Part shown: positions 34,611 to 44,227 of the stretch, piece after piece
Position numbering within the stretch: the first letter of the stretch is position 1
How the letters are laid out: each line of letters starts with the position of its first letter
Source: JBAXTE01 sp964653595
GTDB lineage: Bacteria > Bacteroidota > Bacteroidia > Bacteroidales > WCHB1-69
Assembly: GCA_964653595.1 (NCBI GenBank)
Contig: CAZZHH010000017.1
Span: 1-64,000 of the forward strand
Length of the DNA stretch: 64,000 bases
Direction of reading: 5' to 3'
Notes under the pieces: model-generated
The model's database searches: none
What the model saw: the letters and a program-made list of their open reading frames with translations, nothing else
Told to the model about the DNA's origin: nothing
Translations under genes and position numbers: made by a program

Positions 34611-34861
34611 GTTGGAAGGGTTTCTGAGTTGATGGGTTTATATGTTTATGGGTTTATTTGTCGCTCATAATCTATCTTTAGATAATAAAAATTGATTCAT
34701 TAACCTTTCTTGCATAGCGCCCATCATCAAATCATTAAATTGGCTATCTCTCTTTATGGACTTTATAAACTTTTCAACTTTACAAACTTATTATTATCCT
34801 GTTGCTCCTCGTGCCTAATCTTCAAATCAGATCTTTAAATTGCTTTCCACTTTAGACTCGC

Positions 34862-34945
34862 TTTCCTGAAAAACAGGAATCTATGATTCCGTCATTTTTC
34901 GAGGATCCACGAATTTTTAAAAAAAATCAAAGATTTTAAAATTCG
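34862..34945. repeat. Dispersed intergenic hairpin element (copy 2)
   Basis: Near-copy of the element at 11706-11824: GAAAAACAGGAATC-TAT-GATTCCGTC (34868-34893) followed by CACGAATTTTTA ... GATTTTAAAATTCG (34908-34945). It lies in the 394-bp space between the convergent stops of topB and the M14 peptidase gene. The rest of that space is AT-rich with short TCATCAAATCA runs and no gene. Confidence 0.7.
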
Positions 34946-35004
34946 GAACGCGCCCATCATCAAATCATCAAATCATCAAATCGGTTCATCTTCAAATCAG
35001 CAAA

Positions 35005-36813
35005 TTATTTCAAATGAGAATTCTTCCGATACGATTCCAATAATTCAAGGGTTTTAAGCTCCGGAATCCGAACAATCGGGTACACATTCAGTTTTTGATC
35101 CCAGTATGGTGTTTTTGAGTAAAACCAATTGTAAATTTCATATTGGTTGTTTCTGAAAGTACTGTCGCTATTGTATTTTAATTCAAAATCTGCCTTCAGC
35201 TGAGGATCCTTGTCCATCATCTCACGCATCATCTTTTCCATCACATACGATTCGGCATACTCTTTTTGCTCAAAGTAGATGTTGAAGTAACCCCATTGAA
35301 GGAATGAGTCAGGGGAATCCGGTTCAAACATATGGGCAATCAGTTTCAGCCTGAGTTGAGAAACGGGGACAATAATCGATCCTTTTGGAATTAATACGGG
35401 TTCTTCACTTACGTTGTTCTTTTGGACTTTAACAGTTTGTCTTCCTTCTGTACTTTTTTGATTTAATTCAACCTTGTCAAATTTTATTACTTCGCCATTA
35501 ACGGTAATATTTTCTTTGATTTTAAAATATTTTATTTCATGAATTTTTAATATTGGCTCAATAAACTTGATTTCTGGGGGAATTGCGTATGCCGCAGGAA
35601 GTGTAATCATAGATTCTGCCTTCAGCTGTTTGTAATATGGGATGGAGAAGGTCTCTTTGCGGATGCTGTCATAAATAAACCAATTTCCACCAGTGATATT
35701 GCTCTTTTCTACATCGTAATGAACACCCTTGAACTGAACGATGGATGAATCTCCTGTAGGAGTATATCTCAGTGGAAAAGGTTGTTCCATCATTTCGTTT
35801 GAAGTGAGCATTGCATCCGCTTTTTGATTTAAAGCAATTAACGTCTCACATTCCCTTGCAAAGATTTTAAGCGATCGTAAAAGCAATTCGTAGGTTGCAA
35901 AAACTCTTGTTTTGTATGATTTAAGCATATGGGTCTCGATCAACATACAAGCACGATTTCGAGCAGCAGCATATCCGTTTAATAACTTTACAGGTGATAC
36001 ATAGTTAATCAATCCACTTCTTGGATCATGCCAGTTTTTGAATATCACATAAGGGAAAATCGGATAACCAATTGAATCCATTTTATATGTGATTGGCTCT
36101 AAATATTTGGTTTCGAGCCATGTCGAAAGCGCAGGATCCAAGTTGCCGCTGGTTTCGAGACTGTAAGTGATGGCATATTGGTAGTCGGCGCCATCGGTGG
36201 TGTGGCAGTCGAAAATAAAATCAGGCTCCCACTCGTTGTACATCTCTAGCCAATACTGCATTTCTATAGCATCTGCTTTCAAGTAATCACGGTTTAGATT
36301 ATAGTTGGCAGCTGTAGTTCTCCAACCCATCTCTTTGGGTCCGTTTTGGTTAATCCGATTGTAAGATCCCCATCTTTGATGCCCATCTACGTTAAAGATT
36401 GGAAGAAATATGATGGAGACATAATCAAGGATTTTGATGTTCATTTTCCGATTGACAATGTTTCTGATCAACATAAACCCTGCATCTTTTCCGTCAGGTT
36501 CTCCAGGATGCACGCAGGCCTGAATGAAAATGATGACTCTTCCACTTTTACGTATGCTTGTAGGGGATTTATATCCGTTTTTATCTACTATTAACATCGG
36601 GATATCTTTCCCACGCTCCGATTTGCCAATGTTCAGCATATTTATCATGTATGAACTACTTACCAAACGTTCGCAATAGTCGACAGTTTCCGTGTAAGTT
36701 GGAGTCTCCATAAAATTGGACGATTCAAACCAAGTAATCAATGAATCATTCTTTTGCTGACAGAAGACCATGGCCGGAGCAAGAAATAGAAGAAATAAAA
36801 TCGATTTATTCAT
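35005..36813 (-). CDS. M14 family zinc carboxypeptidase, secreted
   Basis: 602 residues from the ATG at 36813, which exposes a signal peptide (MNKSILFLLFLAPAMVFCQ). The metallo-carboxypeptidase zinc ligands are in HPGEPDGKD (H-x-x-E, about residues 104-107) and DCHTTDG (about 205-211); NLNRDY and FNVDGHQRWG are further family motifs. The C-terminal 250 residues are an extra beta-rich region. It probably acts on peptides or peptidoglycan-derived stems in the periplasm. Monocistronic, convergent with topB. Confidence 0.85.
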   Translation of the reverse strand: MNKSILFLLFLAPAMVFCQQKNDSLITWFESSNFMETPTYTETVDYCERLVSSSYMINMLNIGKSERGKDIPMLIVDKNGYKSPTSIRKSGRVIIFIQACVHPGEPDGKDAGFMLIRNIVNRKMNIKILDYVSIIFLPIFNVDGHQRWGSYNRINQNGPKEMGWRTTAANYNLNRDYLKADAIEMQYWLEMYNEWEPDFIFDCHTTDGADYQYAITYSLETSGNLDPALSTWLETKYLEPITYKMDSIGYPIFPYVIFKNWHDPRSGLINYVSPVKLLNGYAAARNRACMLIETHMLKSYKTRVFATYELLLRSLKIFARECETLIALNQKADAMLTSNEMMEQPFPLRYTPTGDSSIVQFKGVHYDVEKSNITGGNWFIYDSIRKETFSIPYYKQLKAESMITLPAAYAIPPEIKFIEPILKIHEIKYFKIKENITVNGEVIKFDKVELNQKSTEGRQTVKVQKNNVSEEPVLIPKGSIIVPVSQLRLKLIAHMFEPDSPDSFLQWGYFNIYFEQKEYAESYVMEKMMREMMDKDPQLKADFELKYNSDSTFRNNQYEIYNWFYSKTPYWDQKLNVYPIVRIPELKTLELLESYRKNSHLK

Positions 36814-36903
36814 AAATGTAATTTTAAGCAAATTTAGTGGGAAAAATGATAAAAACAAGAGATTGTATTCTGTAAAATATATTTTTGATTAATATTGTCC
36901 GAT

Positions 36904-37306
36904 AAATTTTCAATATTTTTTTGCCCCCTACCCCTAAAGGGGAGTAAAATATTGAAAATTTTGTTATCCAATTTGATATCATCATTTGCATATTATTTTG
37001 TCTCGCTTTTTAAACTTTATGGACTTTACAACTTTACAAACTCATTTGCTATCTTCATCATCAACTAAGCGAAGCGTCCTCATGAGCGATAGCGAATAAA
37101 TTTTCAAATTTGCTATATCACTTTACGGATCCCGCAAAACAAAAAATCTCCGATTTTTGTGATTTTGCGAGGATGCTCGAATTATTAAAAAATCGTAGAT
37201 TTTTATAATTCGGCACTTTACAAACTCATTAGCTATCTTCATAAGTTGATTCAAAGAGATTTTCAATGTTTTTTGCCCCGACCCTAATGGGAGAAATATT
37301 GAAAAT
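36904..37306. repeat. Cluster of three intergenic palindromes
   Basis: The 609-bp space 36814-37422 has no gene. It contains a TTTTCAATATTTT palindrome with perfect 16-bp arms (36904-36919 and 36946-36961, CCCCTA/AGGGG inside), a CGAATTATTAAAAAATC-GTA-GATTTTTATAATTCG hairpin (37178-37212), and another TTTTCAATGTTT/AAATATTGAAAA palindrome (37258-37306). Between them run loose TTTACAAACT/CTTTATGGACTTT repeats. These match the families at 13001-13124 and 11787-11822. Confidence 0.7.
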
Positions 37307-37422
37307 TTTGGTTCAAAATGTTGGCTATTTAACTTTACAGACTTTCGACTTTACGGGCTTTTCGACTTTACAAACTAATGGGCTATCTTCCTTTATGGAC
37401 TTTATAAACTTTCGACTTTCGA

Positions 37423-38055
37423 CTAAAATAGCACACCAACCCGAACACCCATAAATTGGTATAAGACCCTTGTTTCTCTATTCGTTGTTAAGGTTTCATA
37501 CTCCTTATTAAGTCCATCCGACCATTTTATAGAACTTTCTTGAAGCTTATATTCAAACGAAATAATTCCCGCAGCAGATCTTGAAAACATTACTTTAAGT
37601 CCAACCCCGCCAGCAAAGTATAACCCTTCGGTGGCGCCATCTATTACCAAATTTTTTGGATCAGGGATAGGAGATTCGTACCATTTGCTGGAGTATCCGA
37701 AATTGGCACTGATAAAAGGGGAGTAGCGGCCGTATAAAATATTCGCCCTTAAATCGGCATATAACGGAATAAACGAGGTTCGTTTCCATTTTTCAAAACC
37801 AATGCCCATCCCTAATGAAAAGTACGGGTTAAACTGATACCCGACCATTTGATGGGCCGAAACCGCAGTGATTCGATTGTCAATGGTTCTGTTCTCCGTA
37901 AAGTTGATTTCGTTAAACCCATTTGCAAAACTAAAGGAGGAGATATAGATTACCCCACGGTCCTTGAAATCGTCTACTTGTTGCGCTTTCAACACAGGTG
38001 CTGCACAAAATATGCAGGATAAAAAGAGGGAGAAAGTTATGATTCGTTTGAGCAT
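37423..38055 (-). CDS. Outer-membrane beta-barrel protein
   Basis: 210 residues with a signal peptide (cleaved near VLKAQ). The mature chain alternates polar and hydrophobic residues in strand-length runs rich in Gly and aromatics (FSLGMGIGFEKW, SPFISANFGYSS, GLYFAGGVGLKV) and ends MGVRVGVLF with a terminal Phe, as in small eight-stranded barrels. No more specific role can be assigned. It stands between the intergenic palindrome cluster and the terminator of the polysaccharide locus. Confidence 0.75.
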   Translation of the reverse strand: MLKRIITFSLFLSCIFCAAPVLKAQQVDDFKDRGVIYISSFSFANGFNEINFTENRTIDNRITAVSAHQMVGYQFNPYFSLGMGIGFEKWKRTSFIPLYADLRANILYGRYSPFISANFGYSSKWYESPIPDPKNLVIDGATEGLYFAGGVGLKVMFSRSAAGIISFEYKLQESSIKWSDGLNKEYETLTTNRETRVLYQFMGVRVGVLF

Positions 38056-38132
38056 GCTGATTTTTTTTACAAAAATACATTTTTTTGTTGAAATTCAAAG
38101 ATAGTATGCGATTAATTAAGAGAATTGTAGAC

Positions 38133-38161
38133 AAAAAAAAGACCGTCCATTTTTGACGATC
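38133..38161 (-). terminator. Intrinsic terminator of the polysaccharide locus
   Basis: Reading the minus strand: GATCGTC (38161-38155), 7-base loop, GACGGTC (38147-38141), then eight T. It lies 111 bases after the stop of the last polysaccharide gene and before the barrel-protein start. Confidence 0.75.
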
Positions 38162-38271
38162 CATTTGTTTTTTTATTTTTACATGAATAAATAATTGGAA
38201 ATGCAAATGAGAGCATAATAATTAGTGAATTCAGCTTTTAAATAACATATTTAGTTTAAAGGAATGATGAA

Positions 38272-39189
38272 TTAGTAAGGATAAATGTTTGAAATATCTT
38301 TTATGCGCCCAAATTCATAACCTTTATCTTCCCAAAATTGTATTTCTTTTTCAAAAAGTTCTATACAGCGACCGTTAAGATTTTTTTGCTTCATTTTACG
38401 TCGTAATATATCGGAAAGAATATATTTAATGTAATTATTCGTTCTTCTTTCTGTTTTTGTGTGTAAATTCTCCTCCGTTATGACTTCATTTGGATGAATT
38501 AAAAAATTGATGACTTTGTCAGTGTTTTTTGTTTCCCAATAGAGTAATTGTCGAGTACAAATAAATATATTTGGGAATATTCGCATAAAAGTGCCAATGT
38601 ATGGAAAAACAAATGAAGACACAGGAATTTCAAGTATTTTGGTTTCCCCTTTTCGAGCTAAATTGTTTACAGATGTATAATATGGAGTTCGGGGGGCTTT
38701 TAACCATGCCATTTTTTTTTTACTTCCCAAAGACATAAACATATCCATTCTCTGTGGGGCTACAGAACTGTCGAATTTAAACCCCGTTGCCATCAATGCT
38801 TGTGGTGTGAATTCATTAACACGAAGTGCAGGTGCCCTAAATGAAACGACTTCTTCTCCAGAAATGTTTTCAAGAATATATTTTGCTTTTGATAAATGCT
38901 TTATTTGTTGAGTTAATGACATTACATCAAAAGACCTTTCGTGATCATGCGTTAATCCATGACAAGCAACTTCGTGTCCAGCCGGTTGAACCATTCGGAC
39001 AATTTCAGGATATTGCTCAGCAAAATCAGCGACAAAAAAAAATGTTGCTTTTATGTTATACTTTGAATACAAATCAAGTAATCGAGGTATTCCTTCTTTC
39101 CAGACTTTAATGCCTGTTTCAGTTCGCAATCCCCCGTTCACAATAGATGTTGTTTCAACATCATTCGTTAAAAAACATCTATTTGTCAT
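38272..39189 (-). CDS. Polysaccharide deacetylase family protein
   Basis: 305 residues of the NodB-homology fold. The first metal-ligand motif reads TNDVE (residues 8-12), the second HEVACHGLTHDH (His pair), and the third FRAPALR. This branch removes acetyl groups from sugars or sugar-like substrates. Last gene of the polysaccharide locus. It overlaps the preceding KASIII gene by 11 bp and is followed by an intrinsic terminator. Preference for the sugar made by this locus is inferred from position. Confidence 0.8.
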   Translation of the reverse strand: MTNRCFLTNDVETTSIVNGGLRTETGIKVWKEGIPRLLDLYSKYNIKATFFFVADFAEQYPEIVRMVQPAGHEVACHGLTHDHERSFDVMSLTQQIKHLSKAKYILENISGEEVVSFRAPALRVNEFTPQALMATGFKFDSSVAPQRMDMFMSLGSKKKMAWLKAPRTPYYTSVNNLARKGETKILEIPVSSFVFPYIGTFMRIFPNIFICTRQLLYWETKNTDKVINFLIHPNEVITEENLHTKTERRTNNYIKYILSDILRRKMKQKNLNGRCIELFEKEIQFWEDKGYEFGRIKDISNIYPY

Positions 39190-40189
39190 TGTCGTATTTT
39201 AATGTTACTCCCCCCCAGGAATAGCCAACGCCAAAACCGGCAAGGAGGATATTTCCTGTGAGTTTATTTCCTTTTTTTGCTTCATATAAGGCAATGGGAA
39301 TGGTAGAGGAAACGGTATTCCCTACATTTTCTATGTAATAATAGAATTTCTCATCCTCTATTTTAATCTTTTTACGCAAGAAATTCAAAATGTATTTATT
39401 GGCTTGATGAAAGACAAATAAATCGATATCCGCTTGTTGCATGCTGTTTTTCTGCAAAGTGTCTGCCACCAATAGTGGGACGGCTTCGAGGGTAAAACTT
39501 AATATCTCACTGCCGTTCATATACAGATAATCCGAAGAAGCAGGATTTTCGTTTTCATCGAATGTAAGGTCGTTTGCCTTTTCTTTGTAACGCATACCAC
39601 CGGTTTTGACCATTAAGTTATCCGCACCACTGCCATCTGTGCCCAAGGAAAAATTACCTATTTCCGCCCAACCCTCGTTAGAAACAAGGCAGGCTGCCGC
39701 TGCATCTCCGAAAATGGTACGATTGCTTTTGTCTTTGGGATGTATGTGTTTGTTATAGGTCTCGGATGTCAATAACAAGACATTTTTGGCAATGCCGCCC
39801 AATAACAATCCTTTGGCAAGAGACAAACCATAGACAAAACCTGAACAACCCAAATTAAAATCTAATGCACCTATATTCGTAGGTAACCCCAGACGATGCT
39901 GTATGATGCATGCTGAAGTAGGTAAAAAATAATCCGGGCTTTGGGTACATAAGAGCACAAAATCGATTGCATCCCTTTGTAAGTTGGGATTTTCATTGAA
40001 TAAGTTTTCGGCGGCCTGAGTAGCCAAATCGGCAGCAGTTTCCGTTTCGCCTGCCACATGTCGTTTTTTTACTCCTAATTTATCGGCTACTTTTTCTGCC
40101 GTCCATTCCGGAAAATTCCGGACCAAATCATCGTTTGTAACCGCCTTTGCTGGCAAGGCATAGGCTATGGCTTTGATATATGCTTTCAT
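39179..40189 (-). CDS. 3-oxoacyl-ACP synthase III (KASIII) homologue 1
   Basis: 336 residues, FabH/KASIII fold. The Cys-His-Asn triad is intact: Cys115 in LGCSGFVYGL, His in VFHQANKY, Asn in ENVGNTVSS. KASIII enzymes condense an acyl-CoA with malonyl-ACP. Housekeeping fabH is usually elsewhere in the genome, so this copy, next to its own ACP, SDR and a second KASIII, is probably dedicated to a product of the polysaccharide locus. Six-base spacing to the SDR gene. Confidence 0.88.
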   Translation of the reverse strand: MKAYIKAIAYALPAKAVTNDDLVRNFPEWTAEKVADKLGVKKRHVAGETETAADLATQAAENLFNENPNLQRDAIDFVLLCTQSPDYFLPTSACIIQHRLGLPTNIGALDFNLGCSGFVYGLSLAKGLLLGGIAKNVLLLTSETYNKHIHPKDKSNRTIFGDAAAACLVSNEGWAEIGNFSLGTDGSGADNLMVKTGGMRYKEKANDLTFDENENPASSDYLYMNGSEILSFTLEAVPLLVADTLQKNSMQQADIDLFVFHQANKYILNFLRKKIKIEDEKFYYYIENVGNTVSSTIPIALYEAKKGNKLTGNILLAGFGVGYSWGGVTLKYDNDK

Positions 40190-40194
40190 ATTGA

Positions 40195-40947
40195 TTATTG
40201 TAAAGTTAAACCTCCGTCAATTAATAAATTACTTCCCGTTACCCAGGCACTAGTATCGGATAATAAATAAATGACTGCATAGGCCACTTCTTCGGGTGCA
40301 CCGAAACGCTTTAAGGGATATTGTTTTTTGTTTTCTTCCAATTGTTCTGCCGAAATAATGCCTTCGTCAAAGATATGCGTTTCTATAACTCCAGGATTGA
40401 CACAATTGACCCGTATGCATTTGGGAGCCACATCCAAGGCCAAGCCTTTGACCAAGCCATTAATGGCTCCCTTGGAAGCAGCATACATTGAACCACCTGG
40501 GGCTGCACACAATACACCCGACACCGAAGAAATAAACACAACAGAACTACCTTTCTCTACTTTCTTTGCCTTTAACAGCATACGCGTTAATTCTGCCGGA
40601 GCAAAAAAATTGATAGCCATTATTTCTTCCATTTTTTCTCTAGTAGCAAAGGAAAAGGGCAGGTTTTTGGTAATTCCTGCACTGTGGACAACACCTTGTA
40701 TTTGAGGTAATATTTCAATCATTTCGTTAATAGCCTCCGTTTGGGTTAAATCACCTATGAATTTCATATGATTTTTACCTTCCAATGCCAAAAATGTTTC
40801 TTGCAAACGTTGAGAATCTCGACCATTTATAAACAAACGAGCACCCATTTTAGAGCAAACTATAGCGATGGCTTTGCCTATGCCTGAAGATGCTCCGGTA
40901 ACTAATATTGTTTTCCCTTCTAAGGAAAATGGATTAAATGTATTCAT
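40195..40947 (-). CDS. Short-chain dehydrogenase, FabG-like 3-oxoacyl reductase
   Basis: 250 residues, classical SDR. Cofactor motif TGASSGIGKA (18-27), catalytic Ser in VVFISSVSG, Tyr and Lys in MYAASKGA, and C-terminal NLLIDGGLTLQ. Between two KASIII genes, it most plausibly reduces a 3-oxoacyl-ACP to the 3-hydroxyacyl form. One base separates its ATG from the stop of the upstream KASIII gene. Confidence 0.88.
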   Translation of the reverse strand: MNTFNPFSLEGKTILVTGASSGIGKAIAIVCSKMGARLFINGRDSQRLQETFLALEGKNHMKFIGDLTQTEAINEMIEILPQIQGVVHSAGITKNLPFSFATREKMEEIMAINFFAPAELTRMLLKAKKVEKGSSVVFISSVSGVLCAAPGGSMYAASKGAINGLVKGLALDVAPKCIRVNCVNPGVIETHIFDEGIISAEQLEENKKQYPLKRFGAPEEVAYAVIYLLSDTSAWVTGSNLLIDGGLTLQ

Positions 40948-40948
40948 A

Positions 40949-42007
40949 TTAAATTTCTATTAAATCAGGTACTAGAACATGATCCGTTTCAAAATATACA
41001 CTACCCCACGACAAGCCTACACCAAAACCACAAGCTATGTTTTTTAGATGTAGGCTTTGTAAGTCTTTTTGCAATTGTGTTACCATGGTTAAGGGAATGG
41101 TGGCACTGCTGGTATTTCCAAAGTCTTTTAAAGAATACGGTACTTTTTCAGGGGAAATTTGCAATTTCTTTCTTATTTTTTCATTCATAAACATATTGGC
41201 TTGATGAAACAGAAAATAATCCATTCCTTCTTTATCCAACTTAAAATGATCGATTAAAGCATTCACACTTTGAGGCGCTTTAGAAATACCAAAAGAAAAA
41301 ACATCCATCCCCTCTAAAATCAATTGCAAATTATTAGAAGATATTCCTTCCCCCCGATGGTGCATTTTAAAAGAGTCTTCGCTTACTTGATTGCGAAATC
41401 CACCATCTTCAATAACGATAGTTTTATAATCACTCCCATCGGTATGCATATCGAAATGCATTTTTCCTGTATTTTCATTATATTCTAGGGCAGTTGCCGT
41501 ACCGGCATCACCAAACAAAGGATAGGTGCTTTTATCGCTTTCTGAACAAAATTTTAAAATCGTATCTCCTACCAATAATAAGGCTTTGCCTTTATTATCA
41601 AGACTTTGTAAAAGAGAGGAAATCACCTGTAATCCATATACCCAACCGCTGCACCCCAAGGATATATCCATAGCATAACAGTTGGTAGACAATCCCAAAC
41701 GTTCCTGTATAACACAAGCCGTTGCTGGCAAGACATAATCCGGTGTTTGAGAAACAAAAATCAAAATATCAATATCTTCATTATTCCATTGTAAATCTTT
41801 GATTAATTGCTCTGCCGCTGCTACGCATAAATCGGAAGTACATGTATAGGCAGGGGCTTTTCGCTTACGTTCTACACCGGTTCCGTTGATAAAGGTAGCC
41901 AAACTTTCCGAATTGAACAAAGGCGATTGATTGTTTTCATTGATGAGTTTGGGAACACAAGCTGCTATTCCCATTATTTTAGTGTTTTGTACCGATAAAA
42001 AAGCCAT
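40949..42007 (-). CDS. 3-oxoacyl-ACP synthase III (KASIII) homologue 2
   Basis: 352 residues, KASIII fold with the triad Cys119 (LGCSGWVYGL), His (LFHQANMF) and Asn (KDFGNTSSA) intact. It is clearly diverged from the neighbour at 39179-40189, so the two may catalyse different condensations or form a heterodimer. It is the first enzyme after the dedicated ACP gene, one base downstream of it. Confidence 0.88.
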   Translation of the reverse strand: MAFLSVQNTKIMGIAACVPKLINENNQSPLFNSESLATFINGTGVERKRKAPAYTCTSDLCVAAAEQLIKDLQWNNEDIDILIFVSQTPDYVLPATACVIQERLGLSTNCYAMDISLGCSGWVYGLQVISSLLQSLDNKGKALLLVGDTILKFCSESDKSTYPLFGDAGTATALEYNENTGKMHFDMHTDGSDYKTIVIEDGGFRNQVSEDSFKMHHRGEGISSNNLQLILEGMDVFSFGISKAPQSVNALIDHFKLDKEGMDYFLFHQANMFMNEKIRKKLQISPEKVPYSLKDFGNTSSATIPLTMVTQLQKDLQSLHLKNIACGFGVGLSWGSVYFETDHVLVPDLIEI

Positions 42008-42008
42008 G

Positions 42009-42233
42009 TTATTGTTTGGATTTTACTACATTATATAAATCTTCGATGGTTTTGGCATTGCGGATGTCTTCTCCTTTGATTTTCACTCCGTATTCTTCAT
42101 CTACCATGGCTATCACCGACAAAGCCAATAAAGAACTCCATTCTTCCAAGTCTTTAAAAACTGTGTTTGTTCTAAACTCAGTTACTTCTGTGTCATCAAA
42201 TTGTGCTGCAAAATGTTTAATAAATTTTTCCAT
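42009..42233 (-). CDS. Acyl carrier protein
   Basis: 74 residues, four-helix ACP size. The phosphopantetheine attachment motif appears as EEWSSLLALS, with Ser34 the probable site; the usual Asp before that Ser is replaced by Ser. The second half, VDEEYGVKIKGEDIRNAKTI, is typical. It should carry acyl intermediates for the two KASIII proteins and the SDR that follow it. Confidence 0.85.
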   Translation of the reverse strand: MEKFIKHFAAQFDDTEVTEFRTNTVFKDLEEWSSLLALSVIAMVDEEYGVKIKGEDIRNAKTIEDLYNVVKSKQ

Positions 42234-42245
42234 AACGATAATTTT

Positions 42246-42824
42246 TTAATTTGAATTAATATTTTTATTTGTTAACATATGTTTAAAGTCCAATATTTTC
42301 TTAGCCGGATTACCCATGACCATGGTATAGTGGTTGATATTATTTATTACTACAGACCCTGCACTTACAACTGCATACTCACCTATGACTACGCCTTGTA
42401 AAATAGTAGAATTTATCGACACCAAAGCATGGTGTTTTATATGAATAGGCGATACTTTACATTCTATCAATCCTTCAAAATACGATCTTACATTGGTGTG
42501 CGCCAATAAAGTTGTCCCTTGATTTATGGCTACATAATCCTCAATGAATATCATTTCAGGATAGGCATTGTCTATAGAACACTGCGGACCAATAAATACA
42601 TTTTTCCCTATATTCACACCACGCCAACGATGAAAACGTATACGCCAGGAATTAAAAGGACAAAAATATGCCCACCTGTATAAAATAATATTCCTCGTCT
42701 TCCTAAATGCAAAATAAAAAAAATTCATCTTTCTTCTTTTACTGGAATTACGAATGGTTTTTAACAGGCTTTTATCGTGATCGAAAAAAGGTATTCGAAA
42801 GCTTTCTGGAATGTTATTTATCAT
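42246..42824 (-). CDS. Hexapeptide-repeat acyltransferase
   Basis: 192 residues. The C-terminal two thirds are left-handed beta-helix repeats (VNIGKNVFIGPQCSID, VSINSTILQGVVIGEYAVVSAGSVVI) ending in the WbbJ/WcaF-type MGNPAKKI motif. The N-terminal part is basic. Such enzymes acetylate or acylate sugar hydroxyl or amino groups. Its stop is 12 bases before the ACP gene, so it may take acyl groups from that ACP. Confidence 0.85.
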   Translation of the reverse strand: MINNIPESFRIPFFDHDKSLLKTIRNSSKRRKMNFFYFAFRKTRNIILYRWAYFCPFNSWRIRFHRWRGVNIGKNVFIGPQCSIDNAYPEMIFIEDYVAINQGTTLLAHTNVRSYFEGLIECKVSPIHIKHHALVSINSTILQGVVIGEYAVVSAGSVVINNINHYTMVMGNPAKKILDFKHMLTNKNINSN

Positions 42825-42933
42825 AATATTAGTTAAATTATTGAATAAGCTTATTATTACCCGAATTCAAACTAATCTTTGCGAAAGACCATTGGATGTT
42901 TGCATAACCAAAGTTCAATTTAATTGATTTCAT

Positions 42934-44031
42934 TTACTTGAAATTAAATTGGAAATCTTGATTTTTCTTTAAAACTGAAATAGAATCCGGATATTTTTCT
43001 ATCAGCCATGTCCAGAATGCAGTCACATCAATCTTGTCTTCAAGCATATTAGATCTTCGTTTCTGCCATTCATCCTTGAGATTTTTAAAAATAAGAAATT
43101 CATCTATTTTTTTGAATAACTGTTCTTCATTTGATGGGTGTATGCCATATGTTAATCCATATTTATTTTCTAATTCATCTAATACACCAATTCGACCTGA
43201 AAAGTCGCTGAATCGGATTGACGGAGTCCCTAATAAGGCTGCTTCGACACACATAGATTGACTATCAGCAATAAGAATTTCTGCAAAAGCCAGAAAATGA
43301 TGAATATTTGACAATTCCGTTTTGAATAGAAAAGGGAGCAAGTCATCCGGTAGTTTTTTTTCAGTACTTAACAGAATATTTCCAAACGGTTGAAGTTTTG
43401 AAATAATTCTTCTGAGAATGTCTTCTGAGAACCCCTGAACCCCATTATCGTGATACGCTGTTAATCCTGAAACCCTGATAAAAAAGTATTTTGTATTAGT
43501 TGATATAAATTTTCCTATTATTTCTCTTTGAGGGGTAAAATATTTAGGATGTAAATAAGCTGTTTTCTGATAGCCATTATAAGCAATTTTTTTCTTTGAC
43601 CATTTTCCAAGATTGCATGAAACCGGCGATACTATATGTTTTGCAAATGGGAATGAAATTCTTGCTGCGTTTTTAATTACTGAGACATCATCTTCTAACA
43701 TAATAAAAACAGGTTTTCTAAAAAGCCAACTGATATGGGACAGCGCCGCTTCGGTTCCAACCATCATATCATAGTTCTCTCTCCATTGCAACTTTAAAAT
43801 CTGAATATCTTTTTTAATCAAAGTCAGAATGGCATTAAGCCTATTATTCGATCTCCGTCGTTTGGGGAGGATATTTGTAAAAGGAATACCATCTTCAATC
43901 ATCAATTCTTCAAGTATGTCTTTCGAATTAATGGTAATTTTTATTTCGTGCCCATCCAATGTTAGCTTTTTAATTAAATGCTTGAACATGTGATATTGAG
44001 CAGGATGTGCAATGTGAAACAGAATCTTCAT
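42934..44031 (-). CDS. DUF354 family protein, MurG/UDP-GlcNAc-epimerase-like fold
   Basis: 365 residues beginning MKILFHIAHPAQYHMFKHLIK, the typical start of DUF354 proteins, which have a two-Rossmann GT-B-like fold and occur in polysaccharide clusters. ADSQSMCVEAALLGTPSIRF near 255-274 corresponds to the nucleotide-sugar binding part. Function is not established; it could be a glycosyltransferase or an epimerase. The 196-bp gap upstream (44032-44227) holds nothing I recognise. Confidence 0.75.
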   Translation of the reverse strand: MKILFHIAHPAQYHMFKHLIKKLTLDGHEIKITINSKDILEELMIEDGIPFTNILPKRRRSNNRLNAILTLIKKDIQILKLQWRENYDMMVGTEAALSHISWLFRKPVFIMLEDDVSVIKNAARISFPFAKHIVSPVSCNLGKWSKKKIAYNGYQKTAYLHPKYFTPQREIIGKFISTNTKYFFIRVSGLTAYHDNGVQGFSEDILRRIISKLQPFGNILLSTEKKLPDDLLPFLFKTELSNIHHFLAFAEILIADSQSMCVEAALLGTPSIRFSDFSGRIGVLDELENKYGLTYGIHPSNEEQLFKKIDEFLIFKNLKDEWQKRRSNMLEDKIDVTAFWTWLIEKYPDSISVLKKNQDFQFNFK

Positions 44032-44227
44032 TTTTATTATTAGTTAAAGCTAAAATTATTGATTTTTCAAGATAAGGAAAAGATTATCACTTCTTATTAA
44101 TATCCATTTCAACAAAAGTCTTTTGTGATTCGGTTTTATTATTGGTTTCTATTTACAAAACTGAATTATGGCCTGTTTTAGTAATAACGAATAAAAAAAG
44201 ATAATTGAATTATAAGAACTAATTGCG

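Noticed and set aside
44032..44227. Possible small gene in the gap between the DUF354 and deacetylase genes
   Set aside because: AT-rich with no frame showing a start, ribosome site and plausible composition.
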